Counted from the stretch's first letter, positions 7,715 through 18,284 are shown. The stretch: 64,000 nt of DNA from Variovorax sp. SG517 (GCF_013376045.1 NZ_JABMJG010000002.1:62001-126000); one strand, 5' to 3'. The notes: generated by a model not told the origin, from the sequence alone. Numbers and translations are program-made.

Positions 7715-8905
7715 ATGAGCCACGACAACAACCACAAGCGGGCCACGACCCTGCGCTCGCGCAGCGAGGCGGCACGGGTCTCCAACGAAGAACTCTTCTT
7801 CGACCTGGTCTACGCGTTCTCCGTCACGCAGCTTTCCCACTACCTGCTGGACCACCTTACGCTACTGGGTGCGCTGCAGACGCTGGTCATGTGGTTCGCC
7901 GTGTGGCTGGGCTGGCAGTACACCGCCTGGACCACCAACTGGTTCAACCCCGGCACGCTGCGCATCCGCGGCGTGCTGTTCGCGATCATGCTGCTGGCGA
8001 TGGTGATGGCCTCGGCGCTGCCCGGCGCCTTCGCCGAGCGCGGGCTGGTGTTCGCGCTGTGCTTCGTGGGCATCCAGGCGGGGCGCACCTTCTGCATGCT
8101 GATCGCCATCGGCCCGAACGACCCGCTCACGCCGAACTTCCGCCGCCTGCTGGCGTGGAACTGCGTCGCCGGCGTGTTCTGGATCGCCGGTGGCCTCGCC
8201 GAAGGGCAGGCGCGCCTCGCGCTGTGGTTCGGCGGCGTGCTGTGCGAATACATCGCGCCCATGATCGGCCTGCGCTTTCCGGGCCTGGGCCGCTCGCTGA
8301 CCAGCGACTGGACCATCGACGGCGGGCACCTGGCCGAGCGCTGCCAGCTCTTCGTGATCGTCGCGCTGGGCGAGTCGGTGCTGGCCACCGGCATCGCCTT
8401 CGGGCATCACGTCGAATGGCATGGCATCGACCTGTTCGCGCTGCTGGTGGGCTTCGCGGGCAGCCTGGCGATGTGGTGGATGTATTTCGACACCAGCGCC
8501 AGGGAAGCCACGCACGTCATCGAGCATGCGAAGGACCCGGGCGCGATCGGCGCGAAGTTCCACTACACGCACGTGATCCTGGTGGCGGGCATCATCGTCT
8601 GCGCCGTGGCGGACGAACTCACGATCGGCGAGGGCTCGCACCATGCCGAACTCAAGTACCTGGGCGCGCTCATCGGCGGTCCGGCGATCTACCTGTTCGG
8701 CAATGCGCTCTTCAAGCGCGTGGTGCGCGGCTTCCTGCCGCAGTCGCATCTCTTCGGGCTGGGACTGCTGGCTTTGCTCGCGGTCTTCGCCTCGCACATG
8801 ACGGTGCTGGTGGTGGGGACGCTCACCACCGTCATCATGATCGGCGTCGCCGCGATGGAGGCCGTGGTGCGCAGAAGGGCACAGCAGGCCTCGAAGGCTC
8901 ACTGA
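7715..8905 (+). CDS. Low temperature requirement protein A (LtrA) family membrane protein
   Basis: 396 residues, about the usual family length, with roughly ten hydrophobic segments. The N-terminal signature VSNEELFFDLVYAFSVTQLS and the middle HLAERCQLFVIVALGESVLA match LtrA proteins, first linked to cold growth in Listeria; the biochemical function is unknown. The start has the leader ATGGGGGTCAACGAACA, with GGGGGT about nine bases upstream. It is convergent with the mltD-like gene, leaving only 17 bases between the two stops and no visible terminator. Confidence 0.85.
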   Translation: MSHDNNHKRATTLRSRSEAARVSNEELFFDLVYAFSVTQLSHYLLDHLTLLGALQTLVMWFAVWLGWQYTAWTTNWFNPGTLRIRGVLFAIMLLAMVMASALPGAFAERGLVFALCFVGIQAGRTFCMLIAIGPNDPLTPNFRRLLAWNCVAGVFWIAGGLAEGQARLALWFGGVLCEYIAPMIGLRFPGLGRSLTSDWTIDGGHLAERCQLFVIVALGESVLATGIAFGHHVEWHGIDLFALLVGFAGSLAMWWMYFDTSAREATHVIEHAKDPGAIGAKFHYTHVILVAGIIVCAVADELTIGEGSHHAELKYLGALIGGPAIYLFGNALFKRVVRGFLPQSHLFGLGLLALLAVFASHMTVLVVGTLTTVIMIGVAAMEAVVRRRAQQASKAH

Positions 8906-8922
8906 GCCCTCGGTTCGCGGCT

Positions 8923-10551
8923 TCAGCGCTTCTTCTTGGACGGCGTGCCGCCGCGCTTCTCGCGCACCACCTGCTGCTTGCTGCTGGCAGGCACCTTGAC
9001 GACGCTGCCGGCGCCGCGCGGAGCGGCAGCCTTCGAAGGCGCGCCGCCACGGCGATTGGAAACGGGTGCCGCGGCATGTGAAGTGGCGCGGATGCCGGTG
9101 CCTGCGCGGGCAGCCACCGTCGCGCGCACGGGCAGGTACACCACCACGCTGTAGCCGCGCTTGAACGAATGGTTCGGCGCCACGTCGTTCCATTCGGCCA
9201 CGTTGGCAGGCTTGAGGTTGTAGCGGCGCGCGATGCTCGCGACGCTGTCGGCGCGGCCGGCCTTCACGGTCGTGCGGCGCGTGACGATCTCGGGCTGGAA
9301 GCTCAGGTGGCCGCCATCGGCCACCACGGCGGCCACGTCTTCCTTCACGCGGGCGCCGCGCGGCACGATCAGCGTCGAGCCGGCCTTGATGAGCATGCGC
9401 GGCGGGATGTTGTTGATGGAGCGCAGGTCGTTCTCGCTCATGCCCGAGCGCTGTGCGGCGTCGGCCACCGTCATGGTGTTGGGCACGACCCAGGCGGTCC
9501 AGCTGGCGTACTGGCCCTGGGAGTAGGCGTCGAAGTTGCGCTGGAACACGGCCGCGTTGTCCCACGGCAGCAGGATCTGCGGCGTGCCGGCGGCGATCAG
9601 CACCGGCTTGTGCGCGGCCGGGTTGAGCGCGCGGAAGTCCTCGAGGCGCACGTCGGCCAGCTTGGCTGCGAGTTCCACGTCGAGGTCGCGCGTGAGCGTG
9701 ACGGTCTGGAAGTAGGGGTGGTTGGCGATCAGCGGCAGCTCGGTGTTGAAGGCCTGCGGATTCGCCACGATGTTCTTCACCGCCTGCAGCTTGGGCACGT
9801 ACATGCGCGTCTCCGCGGGCATGGTGAGGTCGCTGTAGGTCGTGGGCAGGCCCAGGCGCTGGTTCTTGGCGATGGCGCGGCTCACGCTGCCTTCACCCCA
9901 GTTGTAGGCGGCGAGGGCGAGCTGCCAGTCGCCGAACATGCCGTAGAGCTTCTGCAGGTAGTCGAGCGCGGCGCGGGTGGAGGCCACCACGTCGCGGCGG
10001 TCGTCGCGGAAGATGTTCTGCTTCAGGTCGAAGTCGTTGCCGGTGGCCGGCATGAACTGCCACATGCCCGCGGCGCGCGCGCTGGAGATGGCCTGCGGGT
10101 TGAACGCGCTCTCGATGTAGGGAAGCAGCGCCAGTTCGGTCGGCATGTTGCGCCGCTCGAGTTCCTCGACGATGTGGAAGATGTACTTGTTCGAGCGCTC
10201 CGTCATGCGCTGGATGTAGTCGGGCCTGCTGGCATACCACTGCTCGCGGTCGCGCACCAGGTCGTTGTCGAGGTCCGGCATCTTGAAGCCGCGGCGGATG
10301 CGATCCCACATGTCGACCGGCGGCGCGAGCGTGACGACGCTCTGCGAACGGGCCTGGCCGCTGGTGAGCGGGGAGAGTGCGTCGCGCGGATAGACCGGGG
10401 CCGCGCTGCCGGCGACCTTGGAGCCGGTGCCGCCGGCCTGCGATGACGAGGAGGTGGAAGAAGAGGAGGAGGGCGAGGAGCTGTTGTTCGTGCCCGCGCA
10501 GCCCGCGAGCACCAGTGAACCTGCAATGCAGGTGGCAGCGATCAGTTTCAT
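8923..10551 (-). CDS. mltD: MltD-like membrane-bound lytic murein transglycosylase with LysM domains
   Basis: Lipoprotein of 542 residues: the lipobox LVLAGC follows a short signal, then a Ser-rich linker. The SLT domain carries the catalytic glutamate in [19 protein letters not shown], followed by MWQFMPATG and [13 protein letters not shown]. Two LysM-type peptidoglycan-binding segments follow (around [20 protein letters not shown] and [20 protein letters not shown]), then a Lys/Arg/Ala-rich tail ending in KKKR. It cleaves glycan strands to 1,6-anhydromuropeptides. The ATG at 10551 overlaps the gloB stop as ATGA; a start 18 bases upstream (MEKRLP) is possible but adds six residues before a normal signal. 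Confidence 0.9.
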   Translation of the reverse strand: MKLIAATCIAGSLVLAGCAGTNNSSSPSSSSSTSSSSQAGGTGSKVAGSAAPVYPRDALSPLTSGQARSQSVVTLAPPVDMWDRIRRGFKMPDLDNDLVRDREQWYASRPDYIQRMTERSNKYIFHIVEELERRNMPTELALLPYIESAFNPQAISSARAAGMWQFMPATGNDFDLKQNIFRDDRRDVVASTRAALDYLQKLYGMFGDWQLALAAYNWGEGSVSRAIAKNQRLGLPTTYSDLTMPAETRMYVPKLQAVKNIVANPQAFNTELPLIANHPYFQTVTLTRDLDVELAAKLADVRLEDFRALNPAAHKPVLIAAGTPQILLPWDNAAVFQRNFDAYSQGQYASWTAWVVPNTMTVADAAQRSGMSENDLRSINNIPPRMLIKAGSTLIVPRGARVKEDVAAVVADGGHLSFQPEIVTRRTTVKAGRADSVASIARRYNLKPANVAEWNDVAPNHSFKRGYSVVVYLPVRATVAARAGTGIRATSHAAAPVSNRRGGAPSKAAAPRGAGSVVKVPASSKQQVVREKRGGTPSKKKR

Positions 10552-11336
10552 CGGAAGTCGTTTTTCCATTGGCGCAATGCGGCGAACACGTCGGCCTCGG
10601 CTGCATCGGCAGCAAGCTCGGCGTGGGCACGCACCGCTCGAAGGACAGTGGCTTCGCGGCTGCGAAGAAAGGGGTTGACCTGGCGTTCGATCGCCAGTTG
10701 GGACGGCAGCGTGGGCTGCCCCTGCGCGCGCAGGCTTTCGCAGCGCGCGTTGTAGTGAGTCAGCTCGGCGTTGGCCGGTTCCACCGCCTGCGCGAAACGC
10801 AGGTTAGAAAGTGTGTACTCGTGCGCACAGCACACGCGCGTGTCGCCGGGCAATGCGGCCAGCGTGTCGAGCGAGGCCAGCATCTGCGCGGGCGTGCCTT
10901 CGAACAGGCGCCCGCAGCCGCCGGAGAAGAGCGTGTCGCCGCAGAAGAGCAGCGGTGCGTCGCGGGGCGCGGTTTGCGCGGCGGGCAGGTAGTACGCGAT
11001 GTGCCCCGCCGTATGGCCCGGCACGTCGATGACCTCGAAGCGCAGGCCGAGCGCTTCGGCAACGTCGCCTTGGGCCAGCGGCGTGAAGGGCTCGGGAATG
11101 CGCTCGCGGGCAGGGCCCCACACCTGCGCGCCGGTGGCCGCATGCAGCGCGGCCACGCCGCCCGTGTGATCGGGGTGATGGTGCGTGACTAGAATCGCGG
11201 CCAGTTGCAGCTTGTGGCGCGCCAGCGCGTCGAACACCGGTTGGGCATCGCCCGGATCCACCACGATGGCGTGGAACCCGTCATGCAGCATCCAGATGTA
11301 GTTGTCAGCGAAGGCAGGCAGCGGAACAAGGGTCAT
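10548..11336 (-). CDS. gloB: Hydroxyacylglutathione hydrolase (glyoxalase II)
   Basis: 262 residues, metallo-beta-lactamase fold. The metal-binding motif [10 protein letters not shown] is at about 52-61; further ligands appear in [29 protein letters not shown] and [14 protein letters not shown]. It hydrolyses S-lactoylglutathione to lactate and glutathione in methylglyoxal detoxification. Its start codon overlaps by two bases the divergent start of the methyltransferase gene, so both promoters must lie inside the neighbouring reading frames. Downstream it is coupled to mltD. Confidence 0.95.
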   Translation of the reverse strand: MTLVPLPAFADNYIWMLHDGFHAIVVDPGDAQPVFDALARHKLQLAAILVTHHHPDHTGGVAALHAATGAQVWGPARERIPEPFTPLAQGDVAEALGLRFEVIDVPGHTAGHIAYYLPAAQTAPRDAPLLFCGDTLFSGGCGRLFEGTPAQMLASLDTLAALPGDTRVCCAHEYTLSNLRFAQAVEPANAELTHYNARCESLRAQGQPTLPSQLAIERQVNPFLRSREATVLRAVRAHAELAADAAEADVFAALRQWKNDFR

Positions 11337-12114
11337 GAGCGGTCAAATTATAGGTTTGCAGGATTGGTTCGCGACCCCCCCGGGGCGGTACCTGCTGGCT
11401 TGGGAGCAGGCCCAGTTCGATCAGGCGGTGGCCGATGTATTCGGCTATCACGCGCTGCAGCTGGGGGCCGCGGAGGTCGACGCCCTGCGCGCCAATCGCA
11501 TGCCGCACCGCTGGCTGGCGCTGGACGACCCGGCCCGCGGCGGCAAGGCGACGCTGCTGACCGACTTCGCGGCGCTGCCGTTCGCGGCCAACAGCCTCGA
11601 CTTGGTGGTGCTGCCGCACGCGCTCGAACTGAGTCCCGACCCCCACGCCACCCTGCGCGAAGTCGAGCGGGTGCTGGTGCCCGAGGGCCGCGTGGTGATC
11701 TGCGGGCTCAACCCGGCGAGCCTCTGGGGCATGCGGCAGCGCCGCGCGCACATCTATCGGCGGCTCGGCATCGGCGATCTCTACCTGCCCGAGGGCGGGG
11801 AGTTCATCGGCTACTGGCGCATGCGCGACTGGCTGCGCCTGCTGAGCTTCGAGGTGGAGTCGGGGCGCTTCGGCATCTACCGGCCGGCGGTGCGAAGCGA
11901 GGCGTGGCTGGAGCGATCGCGCTGGATGGACGCTGCCGGCGAGCGCTGGTGGCCCATCTTCGGCGCGGCCTACTTCCTGGTCGCGGTGAAGCGGGTGCGC
12001 GGCATGCGCCTGCTGAGCGCCGACTGGCGCCGTGCGGGAGCACGAGCCACGGCGCCCGTACCGATTGCCGGCAAGGTGCACCGCAGCGGCGAGCCCAACA
12101 AGAATTCACGTTGA
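11335..12114 (+). CDS. SAM-dependent methyltransferase (class I)
   Basis: 259 residues. Similarity to class I methyltransferases is seen in the segment [20 protein letters not shown] (post-motif II region) and [24 protein letters not shown] (motif III region, given as two adjacent parts). The usual glycine-rich motif I is poorly preserved, the corresponding region reading [10 protein letters not shown]. Substrate unknown; genes of this type often sit beside gloB and rnhA in Betaproteobacteria. ATG at 11335 is preferred over an upstream TTG at 11302 because the latter would lie well inside gloB. Confidence 0.75.
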   Translation: MSGQIIGLQDWFATPPGRYLLAWEQAQFDQAVADVFGYHALQLGAAEVDALRANRMPHRWLALDDPARGGKATLLTDFAALPFAANSLDLVVLPHALELSPDPHATLREVERVLVPEGRVVICGLNPASLWGMRQRRAHIYRRLGIGDLYLPEGGEFIGYWRMRDWLRLLSFEVESGRFGIYRPAVRSEAWLERSRWMDAAGERWWPIFGAAYFLVAVKRVRGMRLLSADWRRAGARATAPVPIAGKVHRSGEPNKNSR

Positions 12115-12131
12115 AATCGATATCTACAGAG

Positions 12132-12158
12132 ATGAAGAAGAAGGAAAAGCTGGTTTGA
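12132..12158 (+). CDS. Possible 8-codon leader peptide before rnhA
   Basis: ATG followed by AAG-AAG-AAG-GAA-AAG-CTG-GTT and TGA (MKKKEKLV). Its stop codon TGA overlaps the TTG start of rnhA in a TTTGA arrangement. The AAGAAGGA inside it also serves as the rnhA ribosome binding site. It may couple rnhA translation to its own, but it may equally be chance, since an A/G-rich Shine-Dalgarno region reads as Lys/Glu codons. Confidence 0.3.
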   Translation: MKKKEKLV

Positions 12159-12604
12159 ACGAAGTCGTGATCTACACCGATGGCGCCTGCAAGGGCAATC
12201 CCGGCCCCGGCGGCTGGGGCGCGTGGCTCAAGTCGGGTGCCAGCGAGAAGGAACTGTTCGGCGGTGAACTCAACACCACCAACAACCGCATGGAACTCAC
12301 CGCGGTCATCGAGGGCCTCGCCGCCCTCAAGCGGCCCTGCAAAGTGCTGCTTTACCTCGACAGCCAGTACGTGCGCAAGGGCATCACCGAGTGGATCCGC
12401 GGCTGGAAGGCCAAGGGCTGGATCACCGCGAGCAAGGAGCCGGTGAAGAACGCCGAGCTCTGGAAGCGGCTCGACAAGCTGGTGAACGAAGGCGGCCACC
12501 AGATCGAATGGCGCTGGGTCAAGGGCCACTCGGGCGACCCGGGCAACGAGCGCGCGGACATGCTGGCCAACAAGGGCGTGGACAAGGCCCTCGGCCGAAT
12601 CTGA
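12155..12604 (+). CDS. rnhA: Ribonuclease HI
   Basis: 149 residues from a TTG start; the catalytic set is complete with D9 ([18 protein letters not shown]), E47 (NNRMELTA), D69 (YLDSQYV), H125 ([14 protein letters not shown]) and D135. The enzyme degrades the RNA strand of RNA-DNA hybrids. The TTG is chosen because AAGGA lies about ten bases upstream and the product then begins two residues before the conserved VVIYTDG strand; a GTG twelve bases on is the only other option. Likely co-transcribed with the methyltransferase gene. Confidence 0.95.
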   Translation: MNEVVIYTDGACKGNPGPGGWGAWLKSGASEKELFGGELNTTNNRMELTAVIEGLAALKRPCKVLLYLDSQYVRKGITEWIRGWKAKGWITASKEPVKNAELWKRLDKLVNEGGHQIEWRWVKGHSGDPGNERADMLANKGVDKALGRI

Positions 12605-12618
12605 TTCCGGGCTCGTTC

Positions 12619-12644
12619 TTCGACGGCTAGATCACGCCGTCGAA
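12619..12644. terminator. Inverted repeat between convergent rnhA and moeA
   Basis: Nine-base perfect arms TTCGACGGC / GCCGTCGAA with an eight-base loop, lying across the moeA stop codon and 15 bases past the rnhA stop. No T run is present on either side, so its role as a two-way terminator is only suggested by position. Confidence 0.35.
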
Positions 12645-13943
12645 CATCATTACGTCCACTTCCTCGCCGGGGCCCACGCTCCCCTGGTCATGGCGCAGCA
12701 CCACGAGCCCGTTGGCCTCGAGCATCGAGCTCAGCACGCCCGAGCCCTGATTGGCCGCCACGCACACCTCCGGCAGCGCGCCGGGCACGGTCTTCACGAA
12801 ACCGCGTTGATATTCGGTGCGGCCCGGCTTCTTTCGGATCGGGCCCTTGGTGCGCGCACGCAGCAGCGGCGGCGGCGCGGCTGCCGCTTCATGGCAGCCC
12901 ATCATGCGCAGCAGCGCCGGCCGCACGAAGGCCAGGAAGGCGACCATCACGGCCACCGGGTTGCCCGGCAGGCCGAAGAGCACGGCAGGCTGCGGCGAGT
13001 TCTCGCGCGGAATCAGCCCGACCGCCAGCGGGCGTCCCGGCCGCATCGCCACGCGCCAGAAAGCCATGTCGCCCAGCTTCTGCATCACCTCGCGCGTGTG
13101 GTCGGCCGCGCCGGCGCTCACGCCGCCGCTGGTGATGATGGCGTCTGCCTCGCGCGCGGCGCGTTGTAGCTTGGCAGCCAGCTCGGCCGGGTCGTCGCGC
13201 ACCAGGCCTAGATCGACGACCTCGCAGCCCAGCCGGGCGAGCAGGCCGAACACGGTGTAGCGGTTGCTGTCGTAGACCGCGCCTTCGCGCGGCGCCTCGC
13301 CCAGGCTCAGGATCTCGTCGCCGGTGGAGAAGCAGGCCACCCGCAGCCGCCGCAGCGCTGGCACGCCCGGCAGGCCCAGGCTCGCGACCATGCCGAGCGC
13401 GGCGGGCGAGAGGCGCTCGCCCTTGCGCAGCGCGGGTTGGCCCTTCATGAGGTCTTCGCCGGCGAAACGGCGGTTGTCGCCGCGGCGCAGCACCCTGGCC
13501 GGGAAGCACACGCGGTCGCCGTCGACCTTGCAGAACTCCTGTGGAATGACGGTGTCGAGGCCCGCCGGCATCATCGCGCCGGTCATGATGCGCACCGCGT
13601 CGCCCGGCCCGAGCGCGCCGCGCCATGCCGAGCCCGCCAGCGCCGTGCCTGCCACACGCAGCGTGACGGAGGCGTCGATGGGGGCGTTGTCGGGCAGCAC
13701 GGCGCCGTCGAAGGCGTAGCCGTCCATGGCGGAGTTGTCGTGCGGCGGCACGCTGACGGGCGAGACGATGTCCTCGGCCAGCACGCGGCCCAGGGCATCG
13801 AACAGCGAGATGCTCTCGCTCTGGCTGACGACCGCGGTGGCAGTCAGCTGGGCGAGAAAGGCGTGGATCGCCTCGACGCTCAGGTCGGCGGCGGCGTCGT
13901 GGCCCGCGAGGGCTGAAGAGGCGATGTCGGCAATGCGGCTCAT
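12627..13943 (-). CDS. moeA: Molybdopterin molybdotransferase
   Basis: 438 residues with all MoeA landmarks: [14 protein letters not shown] in domain [23 protein letters not shown], the [11 protein letters not shown] segment, [16 protein letters not shown], the MoCF-type SGGVSAG, and [14 protein letters not shown] near the end. The enzyme inserts molybdate into adenylylated molybdopterin. The start at 13943 overlaps the mobA stop (ATGA), making it the last gene of a moaA-mobA-moeA operon; longer open reading upstream is a shadow of mobA. Confidence 0.95.
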   Translation of the reverse strand: MSRIADIASSALAGHDAAADLSVEAIHAFLAQLTATAVVSQSESISLFDALGRVLAEDIVSPVSVPPHDNSAMDGYAFDGAVLPDNAPIDASVTLRVAGTALAGSAWRGALGPGDAVRIMTGAMMPAGLDTVIPQEFCKVDGDRVCFPARVLRRGDNRRFAGEDLMKGQPALRKGERLSPAALGMVASLGLPGVPALRRLRVACFSTGDEILSLGEAPREGAVYDSNRYTVFGLLARLGCEVVDLGLVRDDPAELAAKLQRAAREADAIITSGGVSAGAADHTREVMQKLGDMAFWRVAMRPGRPLAVGLIPRENSPQPAVLFGLPGNPVAVMVAFLAFVRPALLRMMGCHEAAAAPPPLLRARTKGPIRKKPGRTEYQRGFVKTVPGALPEVCVAANQGSGVLSSMLEANGLVVLRHDQGSVGPGEEVDVMMFDGVI

Positions 13944-14593
13944 CGGTTTTCGAGGGCGTGCAGTTCGGCCAGGGTATTGGCGTTGGAGAAGGCGTCGGGC
14001 GCGTCGCCGGGACGGTCGAAGGGCACGTGCACCGCACGGTGCTGCGAGATCCATGCATGGACCTTGCGGCCGCCGGCGGCGGTGTAGCGAAGCAGGCTGT
14101 CGCGCAGTTTGGCGCGCAGCAGGCAGAAGACGGGTTGGGGGCGCAGTGCGAAGCCATCTTCGGTGGCCTCGGGCGCGGCGGCCACGGCGATGTCGGCCTG
14201 GCCGGCTATGGCGGCTTCGGCGAGCCGGGCGGCGAGGTCGGGCGGGAACAGCGGGGTGTCGCAGGGTACGGTCAGCAGCCAGGGCGTGGTGCAGTGCTCC
14301 AGCCCGGCCAGGAAGCCCGCCAGCGGGCCCTGGTAATCCGCGAGGCTGTCGGGCCATACCGGCACGCCGAGGGCCTCGTATTCGGCGAGGTTGCGATTGG
14401 CATTGAGCATGAGCGCGCCGACCTGCGGCGCCAGCCGCCGCATCGCATGCAGCGCCAGCGGCTCCCCGTTGAAGGGCTGCAGCCCCTTGTCGATGCCGCC
14501 CATGCGCGAGCCGCGTCCGCCGGCCAGCAGCAGCCCCGTGATGTCGGCAGGCGCGATGACGGCGTGCGCGGGCATGGCGACCGCCCGCCTCAT
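13940..14593 (-). CDS. mobA: Molybdenum cofactor guanylyltransferase
   Basis: 217 residues. The nucleotidyltransferase signature [20 protein letters not shown] is at about residues 19-38, and [18 protein letters not shown] supplies the metal-binding aspartate. It converts Mo-molybdopterin to the MGD form used by DMSO reductase-family enzymes. The start at 14593 is chosen because it makes an ATGA overlap with moaA; an ATG six codons later is the alternative. Translational coupling at both ends. Confidence 0.93.
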   Translation of the reverse strand: MRRAVAMPAHAVIAPADITGLLLAGGRGSRMGGIDKGLQPFNGEPLALHAMRRLAPQVGALMLNANRNLAEYEALGVPVWPDSLADYQGPLAGFLAGLEHCTTPWLLTVPCDTPLFPPDLAARLAEAAIAGQADIAVAAAPEATEDGFALRPQPVFCLLRAKLRDSLLRYTAAGGRKVHAWISQHRAVHVPFDRPGDAPDAFSNANTLAELHALENR

Positions 14594-15741
14594 CCGCCGA
14601 TGTAGCTCATCTCGACGCGGCGCGGCGCCTTGTCGTGGGCGCCGCCGTCGCTTTCCGGACCGTGCAGGGCACGCAATTCGGAATAGCGGTCGGCGCGGCC
14701 CTGCCAGATGTGGCCGATGGCCGAGGCGATGTCCTCGTCGCTCGCGCTGCCGCGCAGCAGCGGCCGAAGGTCGTGACCGGCGCTGGCGAAGAGGCACAGG
14801 TACAGCTTGCCCTCGGTCGAGAGCCGCGCGCGGCTGCAGTCGTGGCAGAAGGCCTGGGTGACGCTGCTGATGACGCCGATCTCGCCCTTGCCGTCGGCAT
14901 AGGCCCAGCGCTTGGCGGTCTCGCCGGGCGTATTGGCGCCGAGCGGCACGAGCGGGAATTCGGAATGGATGCGTGTGATGACGTCGGCCGATGGCAGCAC
15001 CTCGTCCATGCGCCAGCCGTTGGTGGCGCCCACGTCCATGTATTCGATGAAGCGCAGCACCACCTTGCCTGCGTGGTGGGTGCGGAAGTAGCGCGCCATC
15101 GGCAGGATTTCCTGCTCGTTGGTGCCGCGCTTGACCACCATGTTGACCTTGACCGGCCCCAGGCCCGCGGCCAGCGCCGCGTCGATGCCGGCGAGCACGT
15201 CGGCCACCGGGAAATCGACGTCGTTCATCTGCCGGAACACGGCGTCGTCGAGGCTGTCCAGGCTCACCGTCACGCGCTGCAGGCCGGCGGCGCGCAGCTG
15301 GGCGGCCTTGCGTGCGAGCAGGGAGCCGTTAGTGGTGAGCGTCAGCGCCAGCGGCTCGCCGGATGGCGTGCGGATTTCGGCGAGCTGCTCGACAAGGCCT
15401 TCGATGTTCTTGCGCAGCAGCGGCTCGCCGCCGGTCAGCCGGATCTTGCGCGTGCCGTGCGCGGCAAAGAGGCGGGCCAGCCGGGTGATTTCCTCGAAGC
15501 TCAGCAGGGCGCTGTGCGGCAGGTACTTGTAGTCCTTGTCGAACACGTCCTTGGGCATGCAGTAGCTGCAGCGGAAGTTGCAGCGGTCGGTCACGCTGAT
15601 GCGCAGGTCGGTCAGGGGCCGGCCCAGCCGGTCGAGCAGCATGCCGGTGGCAGGCACGGCGACTTCCGGCGCGGCCACCGCGGGGTGTGCGCGGCCGATG
15701 CTGGAGATCGGAATGACGGTGCTGTTGCTGCTGTTCTTCAT
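14590..15741 (-). CDS. moaA: GTP 3',8-cyclase
   Basis: 383 residues. Radical SAM cluster C54-x3-C58-x2-C61 ([11 protein letters not shown]), the [10 protein letters not shown] motif, and a C-terminal cluster [20 protein letters not shown]. The N-terminal 35 residues before [16 protein letters not shown] are longer than in most MoaA proteins and low in complexity. It carries out the first committed step of molybdopterin synthesis with MoaC, which is not in this window. First gene of the minus-strand moaA-mobA-moeA operon. Confidence 0.96.
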   Translation of the reverse strand: MKNSSNSTVIPISSIGRAHPAVAAPEVAVPATGMLLDRLGRPLTDLRISVTDRCNFRCSYCMPKDVFDKDYKYLPHSALLSFEEITRLARLFAAHGTRKIRLTGGEPLLRKNIEGLVEQLAEIRTPSGEPLALTLTTNGSLLARKAAQLRAAGLQRVTVSLDSLDDAVFRQMNDVDFPVADVLAGIDAALAAGLGPVKVNMVVKRGTNEQEILPMARYFRTHHAGKVVLRFIEYMDVGATNGWRMDEVLPSADVITRIHSEFPLVPLGANTPGETAKRWAYADGKGEIGVISSVTQAFCHDCSRARLSTEGKLYLCLFASAGHDLRPLLRGSASDEDIASAIGHIWQGRADRYSELRALHGPESDGGAHDKAPRRVEMSYIGG

Positions 15742-15799
15742 GGGTTCACGAGGCGGGGCCTGATTTTGCGCCAGGCTCCAAGGGCCTGCGCAGCACAGG

Positions 15800-17083
15800 C
15801 TACTTGATCACCGCCGCATAAATCATGTCCCGGGTCAATGTTCTGTAATGTGTCCTGAATTTCGGCGACTGCAGCATCAGCACCACGAACATCTCGTTCT
15901 TCGGGTCGACCCACATGTAGGTGCCGCCCGCGCCGCCCCAGTTGTATTCGCCGCCCGCCGAGGGGTAGGGCGCCTCGCCGTCGTTGCGCCGCACCGCGAA
16001 GCCCAGGCCGAAGCCGTAGCCGGGGCCCGGCAGATAGAGCGGCCCGGGCACGATGCCGGCGCCCGCGTTGGAGTGGTCGGCGGTCATCAGCGCGATGGTG
16101 CGCGGGCCGAGGTAGCGCTTGCCGTCGAGCGAGCCGCCGTTGATCAGCATCTGCAGGAAGCGGGCGTAGTCGCTGGCGGTCGACACCAGCCCGCCGCCGC
16201 CAGATTCGTACTTGCGCACGATGCGCGGGTCGTTGAAGTCGGCGCCGACGCCGAAGCTGCGGTCGCTGGGCAGCGGCTCGGCAATGCGCGCCTGGCGCGC
16301 CGGCTCGGGCACGTAGTAGGTGGTGTCCTTCATGCCCAGCGGGTCGAAGAGCCGGGCCTTCTCGAACTGGTAGAGCGACTGGCCCGAGACCACCTCAATC
16401 ACGCGCCCGAGCACGTCGGTCGACTGGCTGTAGTCCCAGGTCGTGCCGGGCTGATAGGCCAGCGGCAGCTTCGCCAGGCGCTGCGAGAACTCGGCCAGCG
16501 TGGGGTCGCCCGCGCCCAGATTGGCGGTGTTGTAGGCCTGCTTGACGAGGCCCGGGCCGAAGAAGCCGTAGGTCAGGCCCGAGGTGTGGCGCATCAGGTC
16601 CTGCACGGTGATCGGGCGGCGCGCGGGCACGGTTTCGAGCACCGGCTTGCCGTCGGCGCCCGGCTTTTCGACGCCCACGGTCATGGTGGCGAACTCGGGC
16701 AGGTAGGCCGAGACGGGGTCGTCGAGCTTCAGGCGGCCGTCTTCCACCAGCATCATCGCGGCCACCGTGGTGATGGGCTTGCTCATCGAGTAGATGCGGA
16801 AGATGCCGTCGCGCGGCATCGGCGTGCCGGCGGCGCTGTCGAGCTTGCCGACGGGCTCGAACCACGCCACCTTGCCCTGGCGCGCCACCAGTAGCACCGC
16901 GCCCGGGATCTTGCCGGCGGCCACGTCGGCCTTGAGGACGTTGCCGAGCATCTGCAGGCGCTCGCTCGAGAGGCCGACCTGCTCCGGCGTGGCGGTGGGC
17001 AATTGCTGCGCCGCCGCGAGCAGCGGAAGGGCCAGGCTCAGGCCGAACACGGCCGCGCGCAGGTTGCGCTTCAAGAATCTCAT
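15800..17083 (-). CDS. Secreted serine hydrolase, beta-lactamase/DD-peptidase (class C-like) family
   Basis: 427 residues with a signal peptide (hydrophobic [18 protein letters not shown]). The SxxK motif is S99-M-S-K102 in [11 protein letters not shown]; a tyrosine motif appears as WDYSQSTDV in place of Y-x-N, and a glycine-rich C-terminal [12 protein letters not shown] stands where the KTG motif is expected. This pattern is common in EstB-like esterases and uncharacterised penicillin-binding-like hydrolases, so a true beta-lactamase role is doubtful. Stands alone; the next gene downstream on this strand is moaA. Confidence 0.85.
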   Translation of the reverse strand: MRFLKRNLRAAVFGLSLALPLLAAAQQLPTATPEQVGLSSERLQMLGNVLKADVAAGKIPGAVLLVARQGKVAWFEPVGKLDSAAGTPMPRDGIFRIYSMSKPITTVAAMMLVEDGRLKLDDPVSAYLPEFATMTVGVEKPGADGKPVLETVPARRPITVQDLMRHTSGLTYGFFGPGLVKQAYNTANLGAGDPTLAEFSQRLAKLPLAYQPGTTWDYSQSTDVLGRVIEVVSGQSLYQFEKARLFDPLGMKDTTYYVPEPARQARIAEPLPSDRSFGVGADFNDPRIVRKYESGGGGLVSTASDYARFLQMLINGGSLDGKRYLGPRTIALMTADHSNAGAGIVPGPLYLPGPGYGFGLGFAVRRNDGEAPYPSAGGEYNWGGAGGTYMWVDPKNEMFVVLMLQSPKFRTHYRTLTRDMIYAAVIK

Positions 17084-17168
17084 GGTGTCGTCTCCGTCTT
17101 TTCGTGGTGGATGAAAACCGAAACCGTCCGGCGGTCTTGCTTGCCGCCTTTGTCGAACTCCCGGGGAT

Positions 17169-17858
17169 CTATCCGCGGCAGAGCTTGAGGTTGGTGCGCG
17201 TGGCGCGGACCACCGGCAGGAAGATCTCGGCGTCGGCCGGCGGATAGTTTTCCTTGATGCCGTCGTCGGTGCGGGCGGCGTCTTCGGCCAGCGGCTGCAG
17301 CGTCCTGAGGCAGGCGGCGCGGTCGTTCAGCTTGTACTGCGTGAGCGCGAGGTCGTTGCGCAGCCAGGCCTTGGTGATCCAGTCGAGCGTCCTGTCGCAG
17401 TCCGACAGCACGGGGGCGAGGGTGGTCTGGGCGGCGGCGTAGTCCTTGGCGTCGTACTGGCGCTTGAAAGCCTTGCGCGAGCCGGCCACGGCCTTGTCGG
17501 TGCACGAGGGAATCGGGCGGATGTAGGTGCCCTCGAAGGCGGCGCGCATGCCGCAGTAGCCGCGGCACTGGTCCGATCCGTTGGTCGTGACCTGCACCTT
17601 GTCGGCATTCACCGCGAAGCTCACCACGCATCCGGAGTCGTCGAGCTTGGACCTGCCGCGTGCAATGGTGCCGTCGAGCGCGCAGGTGTGGGCGTTGGCG
17701 CCGATGGTGGTGATGTCGAAGTGCCCGTTGGGCTGGACGCGCAGCGAGCCGCTGCCGCCTTCGTAGATGTAGTCGCCGGCCTGCGGCGTGGCGGTCTCCG
17801 CGGCGGCGAGGCCGGTGCAAAGAAGCAGTGCGAGGGAAAGGATGCGAGCGAGCTTCAT
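17169..17858 (-). CDS. Secreted protein of unknown function
   Basis: 229 residues with a clear signal peptide MKLARILSLALLLCTGLAAA. The mature N-terminal half (YEGGSGSLRVQPNGHFDITT) resembles a small beta-sheet domain; eight or so cysteines such as C-x4-C in DQCRGYCGMR suggest disulfides in the periplasm. The second half is helical with spaced leucines (YDAKDYAAAQTTLAPVLSDC) and could be TPR-like. No family recognised. It diverges from the superoxide dismutase remnant. Confidence 0.65.
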   Translation of the reverse strand: MKLARILSLALLLCTGLAAAETATPQAGDYIYEGGSGSLRVQPNGHFDITTIGANAHTCALDGTIARGRSKLDDSGCVVSFAVNADKVQVTTNGSDQCRGYCGMRAAFEGTYIRPIPSCTDKAVAGSRKAFKRQYDAKDYAAAQTTLAPVLSDCDRTLDWITKAWLRNDLALTQYKLNDRAACLRTLQPLAEDAARTDDGIKENYPPADAEIFLPVVRATRTNLKLCRG

Positions 17859-17966
17859 CGTTTGAGATCTCCCGGAAACGTGCTGCAGGGCAGTGTATCG
17901 ATCGTTGCAGGAAGCTTCCGAGGCCGCCTGTTATGGCCGGTTTTCACGATCTGTTCTTCATATGTC

Positions 17967-17995
17967 TTGACATGGACAATGAGAATTCCTATCAT
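17967..17995 (+). promoter_or_regulatory. Sigma-70-type promoter overlapped by a Fur box
   Basis: TTGACA (17967-17972), 17-base spacer, TATCAT (17990-17995). Overlapping the spacer and -10 is TGAGAAT-T-CCTATCA (17980-17994), which matches the 7-1-7 Fur consensus TGATAAT-N-ATTATCA at 11 of 14 positions. Binding of Fe-Fur here would block transcription, so the sod remnant and ZIP transporter behind it should be expressed in iron limitation. Confidence 0.7.
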
Positions 17996-18061
17996 TTGGG
18001 CGCCTGAGTACGCAGCACGTCCACAACGCAAAGGGCTCTTCGATCAAGGAGCTTCCCGACC

Positions 18062-18274
18062 GTGCCGTGCACCCTTCCAGCCTTGCCCTACGCCTTCGAT
18101 GCGCTCGAGCCCCACATCGACGCGCAGACCATGGAAATCCACCACGGCAAGCATCACCAGACCTACTACTACCTCAAGTACCAGAATCGCCGCCCCGAAT
18201 ACATCGCGGCCTTCTATAACGTCGTGAACTGGGCCGAAGTGGCCCGGCGCCGCGCTGCCGCGACTGGCGGCTGA
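18062..18274 (+). pseudogene. sodB: Iron superoxide dismutase remnant with large in-frame internal deletion
   Basis: A 70-residue open frame that joins the first part of an Fe-type superoxide dismutase ([20 protein letters not shown], then [11 protein letters not shown]) directly to the last part ([20 protein letters not shown], then NWAEVARR). A normal SodB is about 193 residues, so roughly 120 are missing, including the second His ligand and the DxWEH ligands. Only one metal ligand (His of HHGKHH) remains, so it cannot be an active dismutase. The start is GTG with AAGGAG ten bases upstream. The frame is intact and followed ten bases later by the ZIP gene, so it may survive as a leader that carries ribosomes to that gene. 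Confidence 0.8.
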
Positions 18275-18284
18275 GGAGCAATCC

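Noticed and set aside
12627..14357. Extension of moeA upstream to 14357
   Set aside because: The extra part lies inside mobA in another frame and is Arg/Pro-rich; the true start overlaps the mobA stop as ATGA.
15800..17083. Class C beta-lactamase giving drug resistance
   Set aside because: SxxK is present but the Y-x-N and KTG positions differ, as in esterase-like relatives; resistance cannot be claimed.
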